A stretch of 64,000 nucleotides of DNA, taken from the NCBI GenBank assembly GCA_028274465.1, contig CM051457.1:73382496-73446495 (forward strand), given 5' to 3'. How positions within the stretch are numbered: the first letter of the stretch is position 1; the number at the start of each line of letters is the position of its first letter. The notes beneath the pieces were generated by a model that ran no database searches, was not told the origin of the DNA, and was given only the letters and a program-made list of their open reading frames with translations. Source of the stretch: Plantago ovata (taxonomy: Eukaryota > Streptophyta > Magnoliopsida > Lamiales > Plantaginaceae). Shown in pieces: positions 22,171 through 34,533 of the stretch. The translations under genes and the position numbers were made by a program.

Positions 22171-24261
22171 TGATAGTGTATATGTCCTAGAGACAGTCTT
22201 TATTAAGGGCATGCAGCCCTTATAAAGGGCATATATGTACTATTACACAGGTCAACGTAATATAATATATGTTTGTTGTTTGACTATTGAGTATCGCTTT
22301 CATATTTATATTACACCAGGCATGCAGCATGTCATATCTCTATTCCTGTCTGTATTGATATTAAACATGTCCCCTCGGATAGATGACCGATCACACAGAT
22401 AGTGGGAGCTATGTGAGTTATCATCTGTCCCAAACTCTCCCTAGTCGAGTTTATCTCGGATGTAGGGGTCTGAATGAACCAGCTGAGACTAGAATGCGTG
22501 GAGGTTATACTTGTTGGAGCAAGTGTGAGCCGATCCCACGGCCACGGAACGGATTGTTGGACAACCAAGAAACGTTCCCATAACTGTGCATAGTTGTTCG
22601 AAGGATGATTGCCGAACAATGGAAGTACCCACCGGACAATCCCATCGATGTATACTCTACACCGAAGTGTCTATGGGAACCGGTAAGTTGTCGAAGTGAT
22701 GCTAGTCGTCCTTTGGACTTACAGGACTTTATCATCACATTTGTTGCCCCATATCCTTGGTGGACCCGTCGATGTCAGCTCTGAATAAGCAGTTGACCTA
22801 AGACACGATCCAGGATTATGGCTACATACAAATGGGGATGATAAGTGATTCTGTGAAGGATTCATCTCTCATGTGTAGCACAGAAGAGCACTGCTCATAG
22901 TCGTTCATAGTTGTGATTGGTAAAACCGCTGGCCAGCGTATCAATATTATTGTGATGGTCATAATACATATTGGATTCACCATGCAACTCACTGAAGACG
23001 CCCGTGGATGTATTATTGGGATAGACACTTCATCGATCCTAGATGCATTCGAGTCAGTCAGATGAAGGGACGTTACCATCGCTGCGTTGGGCGCAACAGA
23101 CTTCGCAACGAAAGGGTTTGCTTTGAGAAACCTCTCAAACATCCTCATGTATTAATATGGCAAATGGAACCGTCTAGGAATTCCATTTTGCCTAGTCTAG
23201 GACTTGCTTAATACAATGAGGCCCTATGGGTCACACTATGTGGTGATTCAGCTTATCCGAATATCCTTGAAGATGGAATCGCAATTAATTTGGAATTAAT
23301 TGTGATTGATGGATTATAATTGATTTGGAATTAATTATAATATTTTGAGGCTCAATTAATGATTTGGAATTATTAATTGAATTGGCTAATTAATTGTATT
23401 TTATGTAAATATAATTAAAGATTATATTTTAGAAATATAATAGAGGTTTGATTAGAAAGGATATGTTAATTTAGAATTAACATATGCACATGGGAAAAAT
23501 CTACTTGGAGTTTGAATTGCCTTAGAACTATAGGTGGGTCCCAAAATCGGGACCCACCTATTTCCCTTGGGACACGCGCACGAGATGGAGTAGGGGAAGG
23601 AGTTCGACTCCTTCCTCTATTAGAAGTCCAAGGGATAAGTTAGATTTTCCTGATTGAGTTTTAATTTGATTGGGAATGAATCTAGACTTGAAATTGGTTT
23701 CCTAGTGCGATAAGAATTAGATTCTTATTCCTTTACGAAGTCTAATTGCTTATGCTTTAGGCTTCTATTGACTACTATATATAGTAGACTATTAGAGAGC
23801 TTTTGACACACAGTTGAATAGACTTTCATAGAGTTATTCTACCCGTTTTCTTAGAGAAAATAAAAGCTTTCCCCTTCCTCTAAAAGCCACGCGCGCCGCC
23901 ACCTACCGGAGGAAAACCGCCGCCCCATCTTCTTGGTCACACAAAGAATATCCTAGCATTCTTTCCGATAGGCTGTTCATCCGTGGATACCAAGGTTGAG
24001 GTTCTAGGAGCTGGAAACTAACTTTTATTGTCTTGCAGATAATCAAAGTATTGCAGATATCTTCGACTTCGACGAAGGAGAAGATTCACCGGATTATTAC
24101 GAAGACTTGGAAACTGTGCTTGGTTTTGGAGTATTGTAAGTCTTCTAATTGACGTGTTTAAATATATACGACATATACATAATCGATTAACCTGCATGTT
24201 AAGAAATGTTTTGAAATTCCGCTGCGTACCCTAGGGGTAACTCTGACCGAATTTTCTTACA
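22171..24261 (+). repeat. 3' LTR of element A
   Basis: 2,091 bp copy of 6537-8613, preceded by the purine-rich AGTGGGAGAT and followed by TSD GGATA and the rest of the gag of B. Confidence 0.95.
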
Positions 24262-24266
24262 GGATA

Positions 24267-27200
24267 GGCTTGATGCAATCTACAATGCCAAAACGCTGGC
24301 AAACAAGCAATATCTAAAGCAATGTCTCTATGCTTTCAAGGTAGTTGATGACAGGCCAGTTATGAAACAAGTCGATGAGTTCCGAAAACTCATTGATGAT
24401 CTGGAAAGCATTGGCGAGAAGATCAAGGACGATGATCTAGCTATGATGCTACTGACAGCTTTACCAAAGAGATTTGAACTTATCAAAGAGGCGCTACTAT
24501 ATGGTGGCAAGCAAGCACTCACATTCAAAGATGTTCTTCAAGCTATCAGGACAAAAGAAAAGGCAAAAAACCACAATTGCCCGTTGGAAGTGATGGTGAA
24601 GGTTTCTATCACAATTCTGCTAAGAAGAAAAATTTCAACAAGTGGAAGGGAAAAGAAGATAACAACAGATCCAACAAACAATCTTATAATGATAATGGTG
24701 AAGATCACAGAAAATGCTTCTACTACAAGAAGCCAGGCCATGTCAAGAAAGATTGCTACAGTTACAAGAATTCTCTTAAGAAGAAAGGAGGGATGCAAGC
24801 AAATGAAACACATGCTGCAGAATTCGAAGTTTATGCAGATGTTGAGGTACTTTCAGTCTCTGAACATGCAGTCTCTAATAATTGGGTATTGGATAGTGGA
24901 TGCTCCTTTCACATGTCTCCGGTTAAGAGCAGGTTTAAGAATCTTGAACTCAAGAACTGTGGATCTGTGCTGCTTGGGAATGATGAGTCTTGTATGATCA
25001 AGGGAATTGGATCAATAAGAATTAAGATGTTTGATGGAGTGGTGAGAGAATTGTCTCAAGTGAGGTATGTTCCAGAATTGAGAAGGAATTTAATCTCACT
25101 AGGAATGATGGACACTAAAGGATATCTATTCAAATCTCAAGGTGGAGTTCTCCAGATTATTAAAGAAGGAAAAGTTGTCATTCAAGGGATCAAGAAGAAT
25201 GAATTGTATTTTCTCCAAGGGAACACAGTAACAGGTGAATCCAGTTCAGTGGAAGCCAATGATGCTACTAAACTGTGGCATCGCAGACTAGGCCATATAG
25301 GTGAGAAAGGATTGATGGAGCTGTCTAAATTTGGGTTACTGAATGGAGCAAAAGTCACCAAGATAGATTTCTGTGAAGAATGCACACTATGGAAAGCTAA
25401 GAAAGTAGCTTATGGTACTGGACAACACATAAGTCAACGGAAGCTTGATTATGTGCACTCTGATCTATGGGGACCTTCTAGAGTGCAAACCAGGAATGGA
25501 GGAAGATACATGCTCACTATCATTGATGATCACAGCAGAAAACTATGGATCTCAATCTTGAAGACGAGAGATGAAACTTTTCAGAAGTTTAAAGATTGTC
25601 ACAGAAGTTGAGTTGCAGAACGGCCTTAAACTCAAGCATCTCAGGACTGACAATGGACTTGAGTTCCTATCTCATGAATTTAATCAGTTCTGCAAGGAGA
25701 AAGGAATTATTAGACACAAAACATTCCCAGGAAATCCACAGCAGAATGGAGTAGCTGAGAGGATGAATAGAACCTTACTAGGATGATAAGGTGTATGCTA
25801 CTTGGAGCTGGTCTAAACAGGAACTTCTGGGGAGAAGCAGCAGCCACTGCAGCTTATCTAATAAATATGTGTCCGTCATCATCTATAGATTTCAAGTCTC
25901 CTGAAGAGAAGTGGAGGGGAAGTCCCCCAAGCTACACTCATCGCAGAAACTTTGGAAGCTCTTGTTATGTCCATCTAAAACAAGACAAACTTGAACCAAG
26001 AGCTCTAAAATGTATCTTCTTAGGATATCCTCCTGGAGTAAAATGATACAAGCTATGGTGCTATGAAGATGGTTATCAGAAGTGCATCACTAGTAGAGAT
26101 GTAGTATTCAATGAGAAGCATTCAAGAAACCTTCTCACATTAATACAGAAGTGATGGAAGAAAATAGTTCTAAAGAAGGAGCTAAATTGGAGGTGGAGCC
26201 TCCTGAACTACCTGACACGACACCAGATCAAGATGATCCTACCACTGATACACCAGGTACTAGTACAACACCAATTCTGCCAGTAAGAAGAAGGCGTGCA
26301 GGTATCCCAATTGTGAATCCATAAGAAGTTGAATCTTATCAACTCACAAGAGATAGAGTTCCAAGAGAGAAGAAAGTCTCATCAAATCTTAAGGATATGG
26401 TGTTCTTTGCACTAACAGTTGCTGAAGAAATAAACTGCTATGAACCGGATAACTATCAAATGGCTACAACTTGCAGTGAAAGGGAGAACTGGCTAGTGGC
26501 TATAGAACAATAACTTTTATCTTTGGAAATGAATTCTACATGGGAGGTAGTTGACAAGCCGGACAGACAGAAGCTGGTGGGATGTAAGTGGATATTTAAG
26601 AAGAAGTTGGGTGTTGACAATCAAGGAGGAATAAGGTATAAGGCAAGGTTGGTTGCCAAAGGTTTTACACAAAGAGAAGGCATTGAATATACTGAAATAT
26701 TCTCTCATGTGGTAAAACATGCTTCTATTCGAATTTTGTTGGCTCTAGTAGCTCAGTGTAGTCTACATTTACATCAGATGGATGTAACTACAACTTTTCT
26801 ACATGGTAAACTGGAAGAAGAAATCTACTTGAAGATTTCAGAAGGATTACATGTTGAAGATCCTGACAGCAAAGCTTGTCTACTGAGAAGATCTCTGTAT
26901 GGGCTAAAACAAAGTCCTAGGCAATGGTATAAGAGATTTGACAATTATATGCAGAAAATTGACTTTAGGAGGTGTCATTATGATACTTGTGTGTATTTCA
27001 GAGGTAAAGATGTTAATGACATGATCTATCTTCTCATATATGTGGATGACATGTTGATTTCCAATAAGCATGCACATGGAAGGTATCTCTGAGATCAAGA
27101 GACTAGTGAGTCAAGAGTTTGAGATGAAAGACATGATGGAAGCCAAGAGAATCTTGGGCATGGATATTGATCATCTATCTACTGGAGAAATTGTTCTGTC

Positions 27201-28032
27201 TCAGAAAGCATATCTGATAAAGGTGTTAGAAAGATTTAATATGCAGTATGCAGATGTGGTGCAAACTCCTATTGGAGCTCAATTCAAATTATCTGCAGAT
27301 CACAAGCCTAAGGATGATCAGGAAGCATTATACATGGAACGAGTTGCATATGCAAGTGCAGTAGGCAGTGTAATGTATTCCATGGTGTGTTGTAGACCTG
27401 ATATAACACATGCTTTAAGTACACTCAGCAGGTTCATGGATACACCTGGGAAGTATCACTGGGAGGCAGTGAAGTGGTTACTCAGGTACATAAGGGGAGC
27501 TTTGAATTTATCTTTTGTGTTTCAACACAAGACAGGTGTAGGGGATGCTATTGTGGGATATGCGGATTCAAATTTTGCTGCTAATCTTGACACCAGGAAA
27601 TCACTTTCTGGTTATGTCTTTACACTCTTTGGGACTGCAATAAGCTGGAGATCTACTCATCAACCTGTGGTAGCACTCTCAACAACAGAAGCAGAGTTCA
27701 TGGCTCTTACTGAAGGTGTTAAAGAAGCAATCTGGTTAAACGGAATCTTGAGTGAATTTGGAGTTCATCAAGACACTGTCAAAGTTCATTGTGATAGCCA
27801 GAGCGCAATACATCTAGCAAAACATCACTCTTTTCATGATAAGTCAAAGCATATTGATATCAAGTATCATTTCATCAGGGATGTTCCAGAGAAGGGTGAA
27901 GTTGAAATAGTGAAGATTAACACGAGAAGAAATCCTGCGGATGCATTTACTAAAACTCTGCCAGTAGAGAAGTTTGAAATGTGCATGAGTTTAGTCGGTT
28001 TGCTGGACCAGAGAGGTGTGTCCCAACCTTAA
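24267..28032 (+). pseudogene. gag-pol of element B, 3' part
   Basis: Resumes gag with RLDAIYNAKTLANKQYLK. A frameshift near 24575 leads to the zinc knuckle, which reads CFYYKKPGHVKKDC: the second Cys is Tyr. Protease is at WVLDSGCSFHM (about 24885). The HHCC finger is WHRRLGHIG...CEECTLWK. Integrase has HSDLWGPS, then a frameshift near 25600, LRTDNGLEF and NGVAERMNRTLL, and another shift near 25780. An in-frame TGA lies at about 26044 in GVK-stop-YKLW. Reverse transcriptase starts near 26520 (HQMDVTTTFLHGKL, IYVDDMLIS), with a shift near 27080. RNase H retains SNFAANLD, STTEAEF and HCDSQSA. Clearly dead. Confidence 0.9.
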
Positions 28033-28075
28033 GGGACATCTTGGAAGGAACTAAAGATCATGCTAAGGTGGAGAT

Positions 28076-28543
28076 TGTGAGATTTGTAGCATGACTTCTA
28101 CTCGGAAACAATTAACTAAAGATAAGTTGATTATATGGTATAAGAACTCTTTTAGGAATAAGAGATCGAAATCAATTAGGAATTGAATTTTACTACAACT
28201 TGGTGAACAAGTTTGCCAGTAGTATATATAGAGGTTCCTTTGTTGGGAAAATTGTGAGTTTGTCGTTAGGTTATTATTATTACAACCAGAGAGAAAACAA
28301 GAGAGGAAAAACATAGAGAAATCAGAGAGGTATAGAAGTTGCAGGGTTGTGCGGATAGCTTCATCTTTGGTTCTTGTATCTGTACTCTTGTGTTTGTGTT
28401 TTAGTGGAGAATCGGTTCCTTTCTGTGGACGTAGGCTATTTACAGCTGAACCACGTTAAATCTTGTATTCTTGCTTTTATTGTTTTATTGTTTTGTTCTT
28501 GTCTGTTCGAGTTATAGTTCGTGATTGATTATTTTTCGTAACA
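28076..28543 (+). repeat. 3' LTR of element B
   Basis: 468 bp copy of 5786-6252, preceded by the purine-rich AAGGTGGAGAT and followed by TSD GTTGT. Confidence 0.95.
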
Positions 28544-28548
28544 GTTGT

Positions 28549-29177
28549 AATATTTGTCGTTTAAAAAAATGATTAATTACAAATTGGTGATGTTTCTAAT
28601 ACTTTTTTACAAATTAGTAACGTTTTTACAAATTAGTAACGTTTTCTATAATAACCCTACATGATTTAAAGAACTAATCAGTGAATTATGTCAATAGACA
28701 TGCACTAGTCGCTATGGGTTGAAGAGAATAACGAATTATGACAAAAGACCTACAGTATACATGGAAGATGTCTTTGAAAGCTCATTTGACCGGGTTTCTG
28801 CAGAAACTTTTAAAGTGGCCGGGAGACCATGGACTCGAATAATCTAGCAACTGTCGAAGGGCAGGTCTCATTTTCTGATTGTGACATCCCAACACATGCC
28901 GCAGAGGACGCAAGGGATGAGGTTTGCGAGGTCACCGCAAAAGAACGGGCATCACTGGATTTCCACCAATTGTAGTGAATCTTGGGGACAAGATTCGTTT
29001 CGAGCGGGCGAAAATAATGGATACGGGAGCTCACCATCTTGTTATTTACTGCTTTTATATTTATTGATTGCATTTAGACATTATTTACATTTATTATGTA
29101 ATCATTTTCTGATTACTTCACTTATATGGGGAGACTATTCTCTAGAATATTCTTCTACATGGACTTAGCCATTACTT
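28549..29177. other. Intergenic, nothing recognised
   Basis: Sequence to the right of element B. A short tandem ACAAATTAGTAACGTTTT duplication lies near 28608-28645. The open frame at 28881-29168 has no recognisable domain and looks spurious. Confidence 0.4.
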
Positions 29178-29440
29178 AACTACAAGGATTCAACTGTAGC
29201 GACGGATAAATGATTTATCCGTCACTAAATTGTCCGGATTCGTCCGTAAAGTTTTTTACCGATGGATAAGTCGTCGCTAACTAAGACGTCGCCAAATTAT
29301 TACCGACGAATTGACAATCCGTCGCTAATTACCAATGGCTTTGGCGACCGATAAATCGTTGCCCAAATCAAGCCCCGAATTAAGATAGTGGCGATGAATT
29401 GATTATCCGTGGCTAAATTTCTGTTTTACGGACAAATAGA
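29178..29440 (+). mobile_element. Degenerate CACTA (En/Spm) terminal region
   Basis: Starts with ACTACAAGGATTCAACTGTA, a decayed form of the CACTACAAGAAAA terminus seen at 62490. It is followed by repeated GACGGATAA / TTATCCGTC and CGTCGCTAA motifs in both orientations, the subterminal repeats of CACTA elements. The other end was not found. It is the most diverged of the three CACTA ends in the window. Confidence 0.6.
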
Positions 29441-29719
29441 TTCGGTCGATGAATGTCCTGACCATACAATTTTTTATTTTTTAATTTTTTTTTTAAAATT
29501 GAAATCAAATATCAATTTTTTTTAATATCTTATTGTGTTTTCATTTTTACCCTGATTTGAGTGTTTTTTTAAATCTTTTATTTATTATATTATTTTGACT
29601 TTAATTGTGATTCGGTGTACGTAATTCATTGTATACTAAAAGAAGAGAACTAAAATGAAATCGAAGAAGCATATTAATTGAACCGATGGAAATATACATT
29701 AAATGTATTAATATATATA
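29441..29719. other. AT-rich intergenic stretch
   Basis: T-rich and A-rich sequence with no gene or repeat that I recognise. It ends at the TSD of the solo LTR. Confidence 0.4.
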
Positions 29720-29724
29720 CATTA

Positions 29725-31170
29725 TGTTGGTTATTTTAGACAAGAAGTAAAGACTACAGGGGGTAAATAGTCTTTAAAAAATTTTCGCATCTAAAACTTT
29801 TCTCAGCATGGACTTATTACTTTTCAGTAATGAAGTTGCTGGTACTAATTAAAAATCAGTGTGCGGAAGTTTTTTTACGATAAGTGCAAAGGCAGAATTG
29901 TGAAGCAGCAAGTAGAGTAAACTGTAGTCAAAAACAGAATTAACTTGCTGAAAGTAAACTGCAGAAATGTAAATCACACAATCACTTTTATAGTGGTATC
30001 TGAAGGTGGCATAATCCCTCAACTAATCCACTTTGTCCAATCTAGGACTGAATTCACTATGAAAGACGATGATTTTCCTTACAACACCTAACAACTAGAA
30101 ATCCAGAAACCAAAGCACACTTGCTTTGTTTCCAACCTAACTAGAAAACGGTAACCTTGTTCTCAACCAAACTTGGGATACTAATTCAACACAACTTAGC
30201 TAATTAGTTCCCCCTGACAAACACGCCTGAGAGGTGGTTTTTATCAGTTAGAGAGGTTTTGGTAGAGATTACTGAAATTAATTTCTCAGTTAATACTAGT
30301 AATCTGAGAAACTCAACTTGACAATAATTTGCAGTAAGCAAGCGTATTATTTCTGGTGTCAAGACTCTTTCTTGTTTATGGAAAGAACAGTTATCTAATA
30401 AATTAGACTTGTGTTCTACTTCTTCACAAGTAGCATTTGCTTCACGTTTAAGTCTTGGAACGGATCAATAGACAGTTTGAATATGGAGAAAGATTTGAAG
30501 GTTGTAAGCACAAGTGAAGGTTTGATAACGTTGTTGACACACCTTTTTCTCCTCAACCTATGGACCTCTATTTATAGTGTCTCAAGGGATCCGTTTGAAT
30601 TTGAATTATTTGGCTAAACCGAGAAATGTCACTATCTCACTGTGTTGTCACTATCAACAGCTTTGTTTTCTTGTTTTCAGTCTTCAGGACGGCATGCTTT
30701 GCATTTAATGCTCTTGAATTCAAACTTGAAACTTGGAGCGCAAATGCTAGTGAATTAGCAAGGCAAGTCACATGTATTGGTAGTTAGCAAGCAGTCTCAG
30801 TTCAGCATGCTCAACCTACTCTGTCATATAGATTTTCAATTAAACAAACTGATTGCTGAGTTACTTTAGTTTTTTGACCAACACGTGTCTTTGTAGACAC
30901 CAATCCTCATAATCTTCTAAGTCTTCAATCTTGTTGTCTTCAACTTTCTGAGTGGTTCTAGGTCTTCAATAGATTGTTTTAGTAAACAAAGTACATCATC
31001 AACATTATCAAGAACCTAACTAGTACCTACACTAAGTCTTTCAGCAAACGTTTCTCTTTTACAATGTCCATAAAATTTTAAATTTCTATGGACCTTAACA
31101 GTACTAGTTACTAGCCTTTATCTTAATTTATCTTGGTTAATTGCTTATCAAAATTACAAGTTTCCTAACA
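29725..31170 (-). mobile_element. Solo LTR of the D (Sirevirus-like) family, minus orientation
   Basis: The plus-strand left end TGTTGG and right end AAACTTGTAATTTTG-complement ...TTCCTAACA are the reverse of the D LTR ends. Shared internal blocks include the ATTACTTTTCAGTAAT hairpin (29816-29831), a GCATAATCCCTCAACTAATC-like stretch and the TATA-region sequence CTATTTATAGTG. It is flanked by the perfect TSD CATTA (29720-29724 and 31171-31175), and no internal coding sequence is present. It therefore arose by LTR-LTR recombination. It is clearly diverged from the D LTRs. Confidence 0.9.
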
Positions 31171-31175
31171 CATTA

Positions 31176-32774
31176 CAGACAACATCCGAATATATACCTC
31201 TGAAATTAATGTTCATCGTACAAAAGTCCCAACAGCCACAAAAGCACCAAAAGATCCACGAAGCACCACAAAAGTACCACCAAGCATCACCATACGACTT
31301 CCTCTAACTAGAGAATGAACTACATAATAAACTAATAGAATGACATAATCAGAAATGCATTCCAACATGCATTCGAAATTGCATGAATTCAACAACAGAT
31401 TTATAGTAAAGGCAATGCCCTCAAAGAACAGATATAATGTTATATATGAAAGTTCATGTATTGTAAGTAACAGAAAAATGAAAAGTAATGTATAATTAAA
31501 GGTCGCATGGACGAGGATAATGGTTCATGCCGCGAAAGAAGGTTAAATGGACAGAGGTAGTGCTGCTTCGAAAGAATTGGAGGATCTGATGGAATAGGGG
31601 AGAAAGGTATCGGGTGATATGACTGGAGGTGATTGACTCAAACCAATATAACGATTACTGATCGATAGTAAACGTATACTATTAGTTAGGACCCAAGAAA
31701 AGTATTACCAACTCGTCGAAACCAATTATAATTATCGCATCATCACACTGATGATACCCCCGAACCCCGAACACTGACGCAACAACAATACCTCTATCCA
31801 TATAACTTTCATAACATTTTAAATAATCTATATATAAATAGTTGAATATGAATTCAAATTGAAGAAAGACTTTATCAATAATTCATATAAATCTTATAAA
31901 TCTTATTTTGTGTTTCAAATACAATTAGTTCGATTAAATATCATTGAGACTTTTCAATGGGTCATAACCAATATAACACTTACTGATCATTCGACAGTAA
32001 ACTTATACTATTAGTTATGACCCAAGAAAAGTCGAAACCAACACATTGAAACTAATTATAAGTATAGCATCATCACACTAACTTAATTAATTAAGTTACA
32101 TGTTATTATGAACCAAGATACACATGCATGCATAAGCCTTCAAACAGAAGTTATATTTCATTTACTACTTTATAAAGTAACATATCATATTAAGGTTTCA
32201 ACAAATTACCTTCAACTCCGAATTAAGAAGCCGTAGAATCAAGCAACAGATTGCCCAGACGAGTTCCTTGCTGAAGGAGCTTCGAAATAAATACAACATC
32301 CCTAGTAATAATTAAAAAAATGTGATTACTATTTTTCCATAATATATATTTAACAAAAATTCTTAGTTTTTATAATCAATTTTTCAATGTTAAGTGAATT
32401 AATTGAATTCTAATGCGCGAACTAAGGCGCTCCTATGTGTAATTCGCTAAATTGGGGGTGAAGTAGATCCAAAACCCTAATTTTATAGGAAAATGTCAAT
32501 GGAGTACAAAATTTAAAGTTGAAGAAACATATGGTACATAAATTAACAAATAAAAGATTATGGTACAAAAAACTAAAGTGGGGTAAAGCTGCTGATAAAT
32601 TAAAAAAATTTCCACATCCGTACAATAAAAAATGGAAAAAATTGATCAAACCCCCAACCTTTACTACAAGTGAGACAAAATTCACTAACCTATTAAATTG
32701 AGACTTAACCCCCTCATCTATTTAAAGTGTTGCAACATACCCCTATATAATATTTTCTCTTCCACTTAATATTT
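31176..32774. other. Intergenic with a duplicated segment
   Basis: No gene recognised. It contains the dispersed duplication listed separately and A-rich runs; the short open frames have no domain. Confidence 0.4.
31634..32080. repeat. Direct duplication of about 115 bp
   Basis: 31634-31750 and 31959-32080 are imperfect direct copies (shared AACCAATATAAC, ACTATTAGTTA, GACCCAAGAAAAGT and GCATCATCACACT), about 325 bp apart. The second copy also has an internal inverted repeat GGGTCATAAC / GTTATGACCC (31959-32023). Confidence 0.7.
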
Positions 32775-32783
32775 TTCTTTCAA

Positions 32784-34116
32784 GGGTAAATTACTTTAAA
32801 CCGCCCCACTAGAAACTCATATTACGGATTCTCTCTCGTTAGTTTAACAATTACGTATAGCACCAATGACCGGAAAAAAGTTGACCTGATCGTTATTCAG
32901 TTTCAGAAAGGTTCCGGCCAAACAAGGCCTTAGGTTTCATTTTACCATTTTTCTTTTCTTTTAATTTTTTCTTCCTTTTTTCTTTTTTTTTTCCACCTCC
33001 TTCTTCCTCCTTAACTTCCTCTTAAAGTTCTGGTACCGGAATGCTACAGTTCCGGTAGGGCTTCCCAAATCTGGGCTGCTCCAATCTGAGCTGTAAAGCC
33101 CGAAATCAAAGCTGACACCCCCGAAACTGGAGCTGTAAAGCCTCGAAATCGGAGAAATAAACAGCTCCGAATCGGAGTCGTACAACCCTGAAACCAGAGC
33201 TATTAACAGCTCCGATTTGGAGCTGTAAACAGCTCCAAAATTGGAGCTGTAAAGCCCCGAAATTGGAGTTGTTCCGAATCGGAGCTGTACAGTCCCAAAA
33301 CCGGAGCTTCCGATTTGGAGCGGTATTTGGAGCTGTAAACAGCTCTGATGCTCCGAAATCGGAGCTGTAAAAAGCCCCGGAAATGGAGCTGTAAACAGCA
33401 CCGAAACCGGAGCTGTTAACAACCCCGATTTGGAGCTGTAAAAAGCCCCGAAAACAGAGCTGTACAGCCCCGAAACCGGAGCTGTTAACAGCTCCGAAAT
33501 CGGAGCTGTAAAAAGCTCTGATTTGGAGTTGTGAACAGCTCCAAAATCGGGGCTTAACAGCTCCGAAATCGGAGTTGTACAACCCCAAAATCGAAGATGT
33601 ACAACCCCAAAATCGGAGCTGTTAACATCTCCGGCAGGGAGCTCTTAACAGTCCTGACCGGAGTTGTTTTAGCTCCTGACCGGAGCTGAGCTGTTACAGC
33701 TCCGGCAGGGAGCTGTGTATTATTTTTATTTTTCAATTTTTTTTTTTTTTATCTTTTGGGGTTGTTTTGAAACAAACCCTTAATTTGGGGTTCTTTTATA
33801 ATAAATATAAGTTCATTTTGAAATTTATATAATTTTTGTGGTTAATTTGAAATTTATTAAAGTTAATTTTGTAGAATAAAATAATTTAGAGGTAAATGTG
33901 TAAATACTACAAACTTAAGTTGTTTGTTTCAAGCTAGAAATGAAATTTCGGCAAGCGTAAAAGCGTAACTTCCAGGTCTTAATTCGAAAAAATTCAAATT
34001 CGTGGGGCTATCTGTAATTGTTTTTGTGTGACATAGGGCTACATGTAATTGTCTAACTAAGAGGGAAGGATCTGTAATAAAAAAAATAACAGGGGGGGTA
34101 GATATGTAAATTGCCC
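32784..34116. mobile_element. Non-autonomous Mutator-like element (MULE) carrying a minisatellite
   Basis: The 9-bp direct repeat TTCTTTCAA lies at 32775-32783 and 34117-34125. Just inside are inverted termini about 85 bp long: the left begins GGGTAAATTAC, the right (reversed) GGGCAATTTAC. They share TATTACGGAT/TATTACAGAT, CTTAGTTAGACAATTAC-like and TAGC blocks. A 9-bp TSD plus long terminal inverted repeats is the MULE signature. There is no transposase. Most of the interior is the GGAGCTG array. Confidence 0.8.
33025..33719. repeat. Palindromic GGAGCTGT/ACAGCTCC minisatellite inside the MULE
   Basis: About 27 degenerate units of mostly 21-25 bp, with pattern GGAGCTGTnAACAGCTCCGAAATC. Several units contain perfect palindromes, the best being GGAGCTGTTAACAGCTCC at 33478-33495. 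The array is GC-richer than its flanks. Minus-strand frames at 33106-33588 and 32961-33422 are open only because of the repeat and encode low-complexity SSDFGAV-type peptides; I do not call them genes. Confidence 0.88.
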
Positions 34117-34125
34117 TTCTTTCAA

Positions 34126-34533
34126 TTAAATATTTCCGTTTGACTCCAAAATTAATCTTAATTCATACAAAAATAACTTGAAAATTATATTATAAAAATA
34201 TAAAATTTTCACTTATATAATATAAGTTCAAATATTATTTTTTCGATACAATCTATATTAATAGTGAAAAAATAATAAATTGTACCGGAAACAATTTGAA
34301 TGATGCTTGTTTCCTTGTTGGTATGAAAGCTCAAAACTTTATTCCAAAACTTTATCATACAAGACAGTAACGTCGATCCGCATATCCAGATGGGCTATAA
34401 CCAAGCCTATAGCGAAGCCTCAACTTCAACTACACTAGATTGTTCTAACATAGACCTACCAAGTTACAACTAGTAGCAATATTCTGCTAGTTTCTCATCT
34501 TGTAGACAACAAATATTCAAATTTTGTACTACT
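34126..34533. other. AT-rich stretch, probable LINE 3' remnant
   Basis: Lies between the MULE and the LINE zinc-finger remnant. It may include the untranslated tail of that minus-strand LINE. No other feature recognised. Confidence 0.3.

Larger units (their letters stand above)
6537..24261 (+). mobile_element. Ty1-copia retrotransposon A (Angela/BARE-like), inserted in gag of B and split by element C
   Basis: LTRs at 6537-8613 and 22171-24261 (about 2.08 kb each) begin TGATAGTGTATATG and end TTTTCTTACA. TSD GGATA lies at 6532-6536 and 24262-24266. Excluding the nested element C it is about 9.46 kb. PBS, gag, integrase, reverse transcriptase and RNase H are recognisable. The gag C-terminus and protease are missing. 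Long LTRs and the gag sequence GPNFLDWIRNIRLVLRYK suggest the Angela lineage (inference). Confidence 0.94.
5786..28543 (+). mobile_element. Ty1-copia retrotransposon B (Tork/Tnt1-like), split by element A
   Basis: LTRs at 5786-6252 and 28076-28543 are flanked by the 5-bp TSD GTTGT (5781-5785 and 28544-28548). Without the inserted element A (plus one TSD copy) B is about 5.03 kb. Domain order is gag, protease, integrase, reverse transcriptase, RNase H. By-eye comparison shows roughly 20 mismatches between the two 467-bp LTRs (about 4-5 percent), so B is not a recent insertion. Many frame breaks make it non-autonomous. The gag sequence resembles Tork-lineage elements; that placement is inference. 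Confidence 0.93.

Noticed and set aside
28881..29168. 95-aa plus-strand frame as a gene
   Set aside because: No recognisable domain, no start context, and it sits between transposon remnants.
33106..33588. Long open frame on the minus strand (repetitive SSDFGAV peptides)
   Set aside because: It is open only because the underlying minisatellite unit lacks stops in that frame; a second frame is open as well, and it lies within a non-autonomous MULE.
33025..33719. Regularly repeated units resembling a CRISPR array
   Set aside because: No conserved repeat separated by unique spacers, units are degenerate and contiguous, and the genome is a plant.
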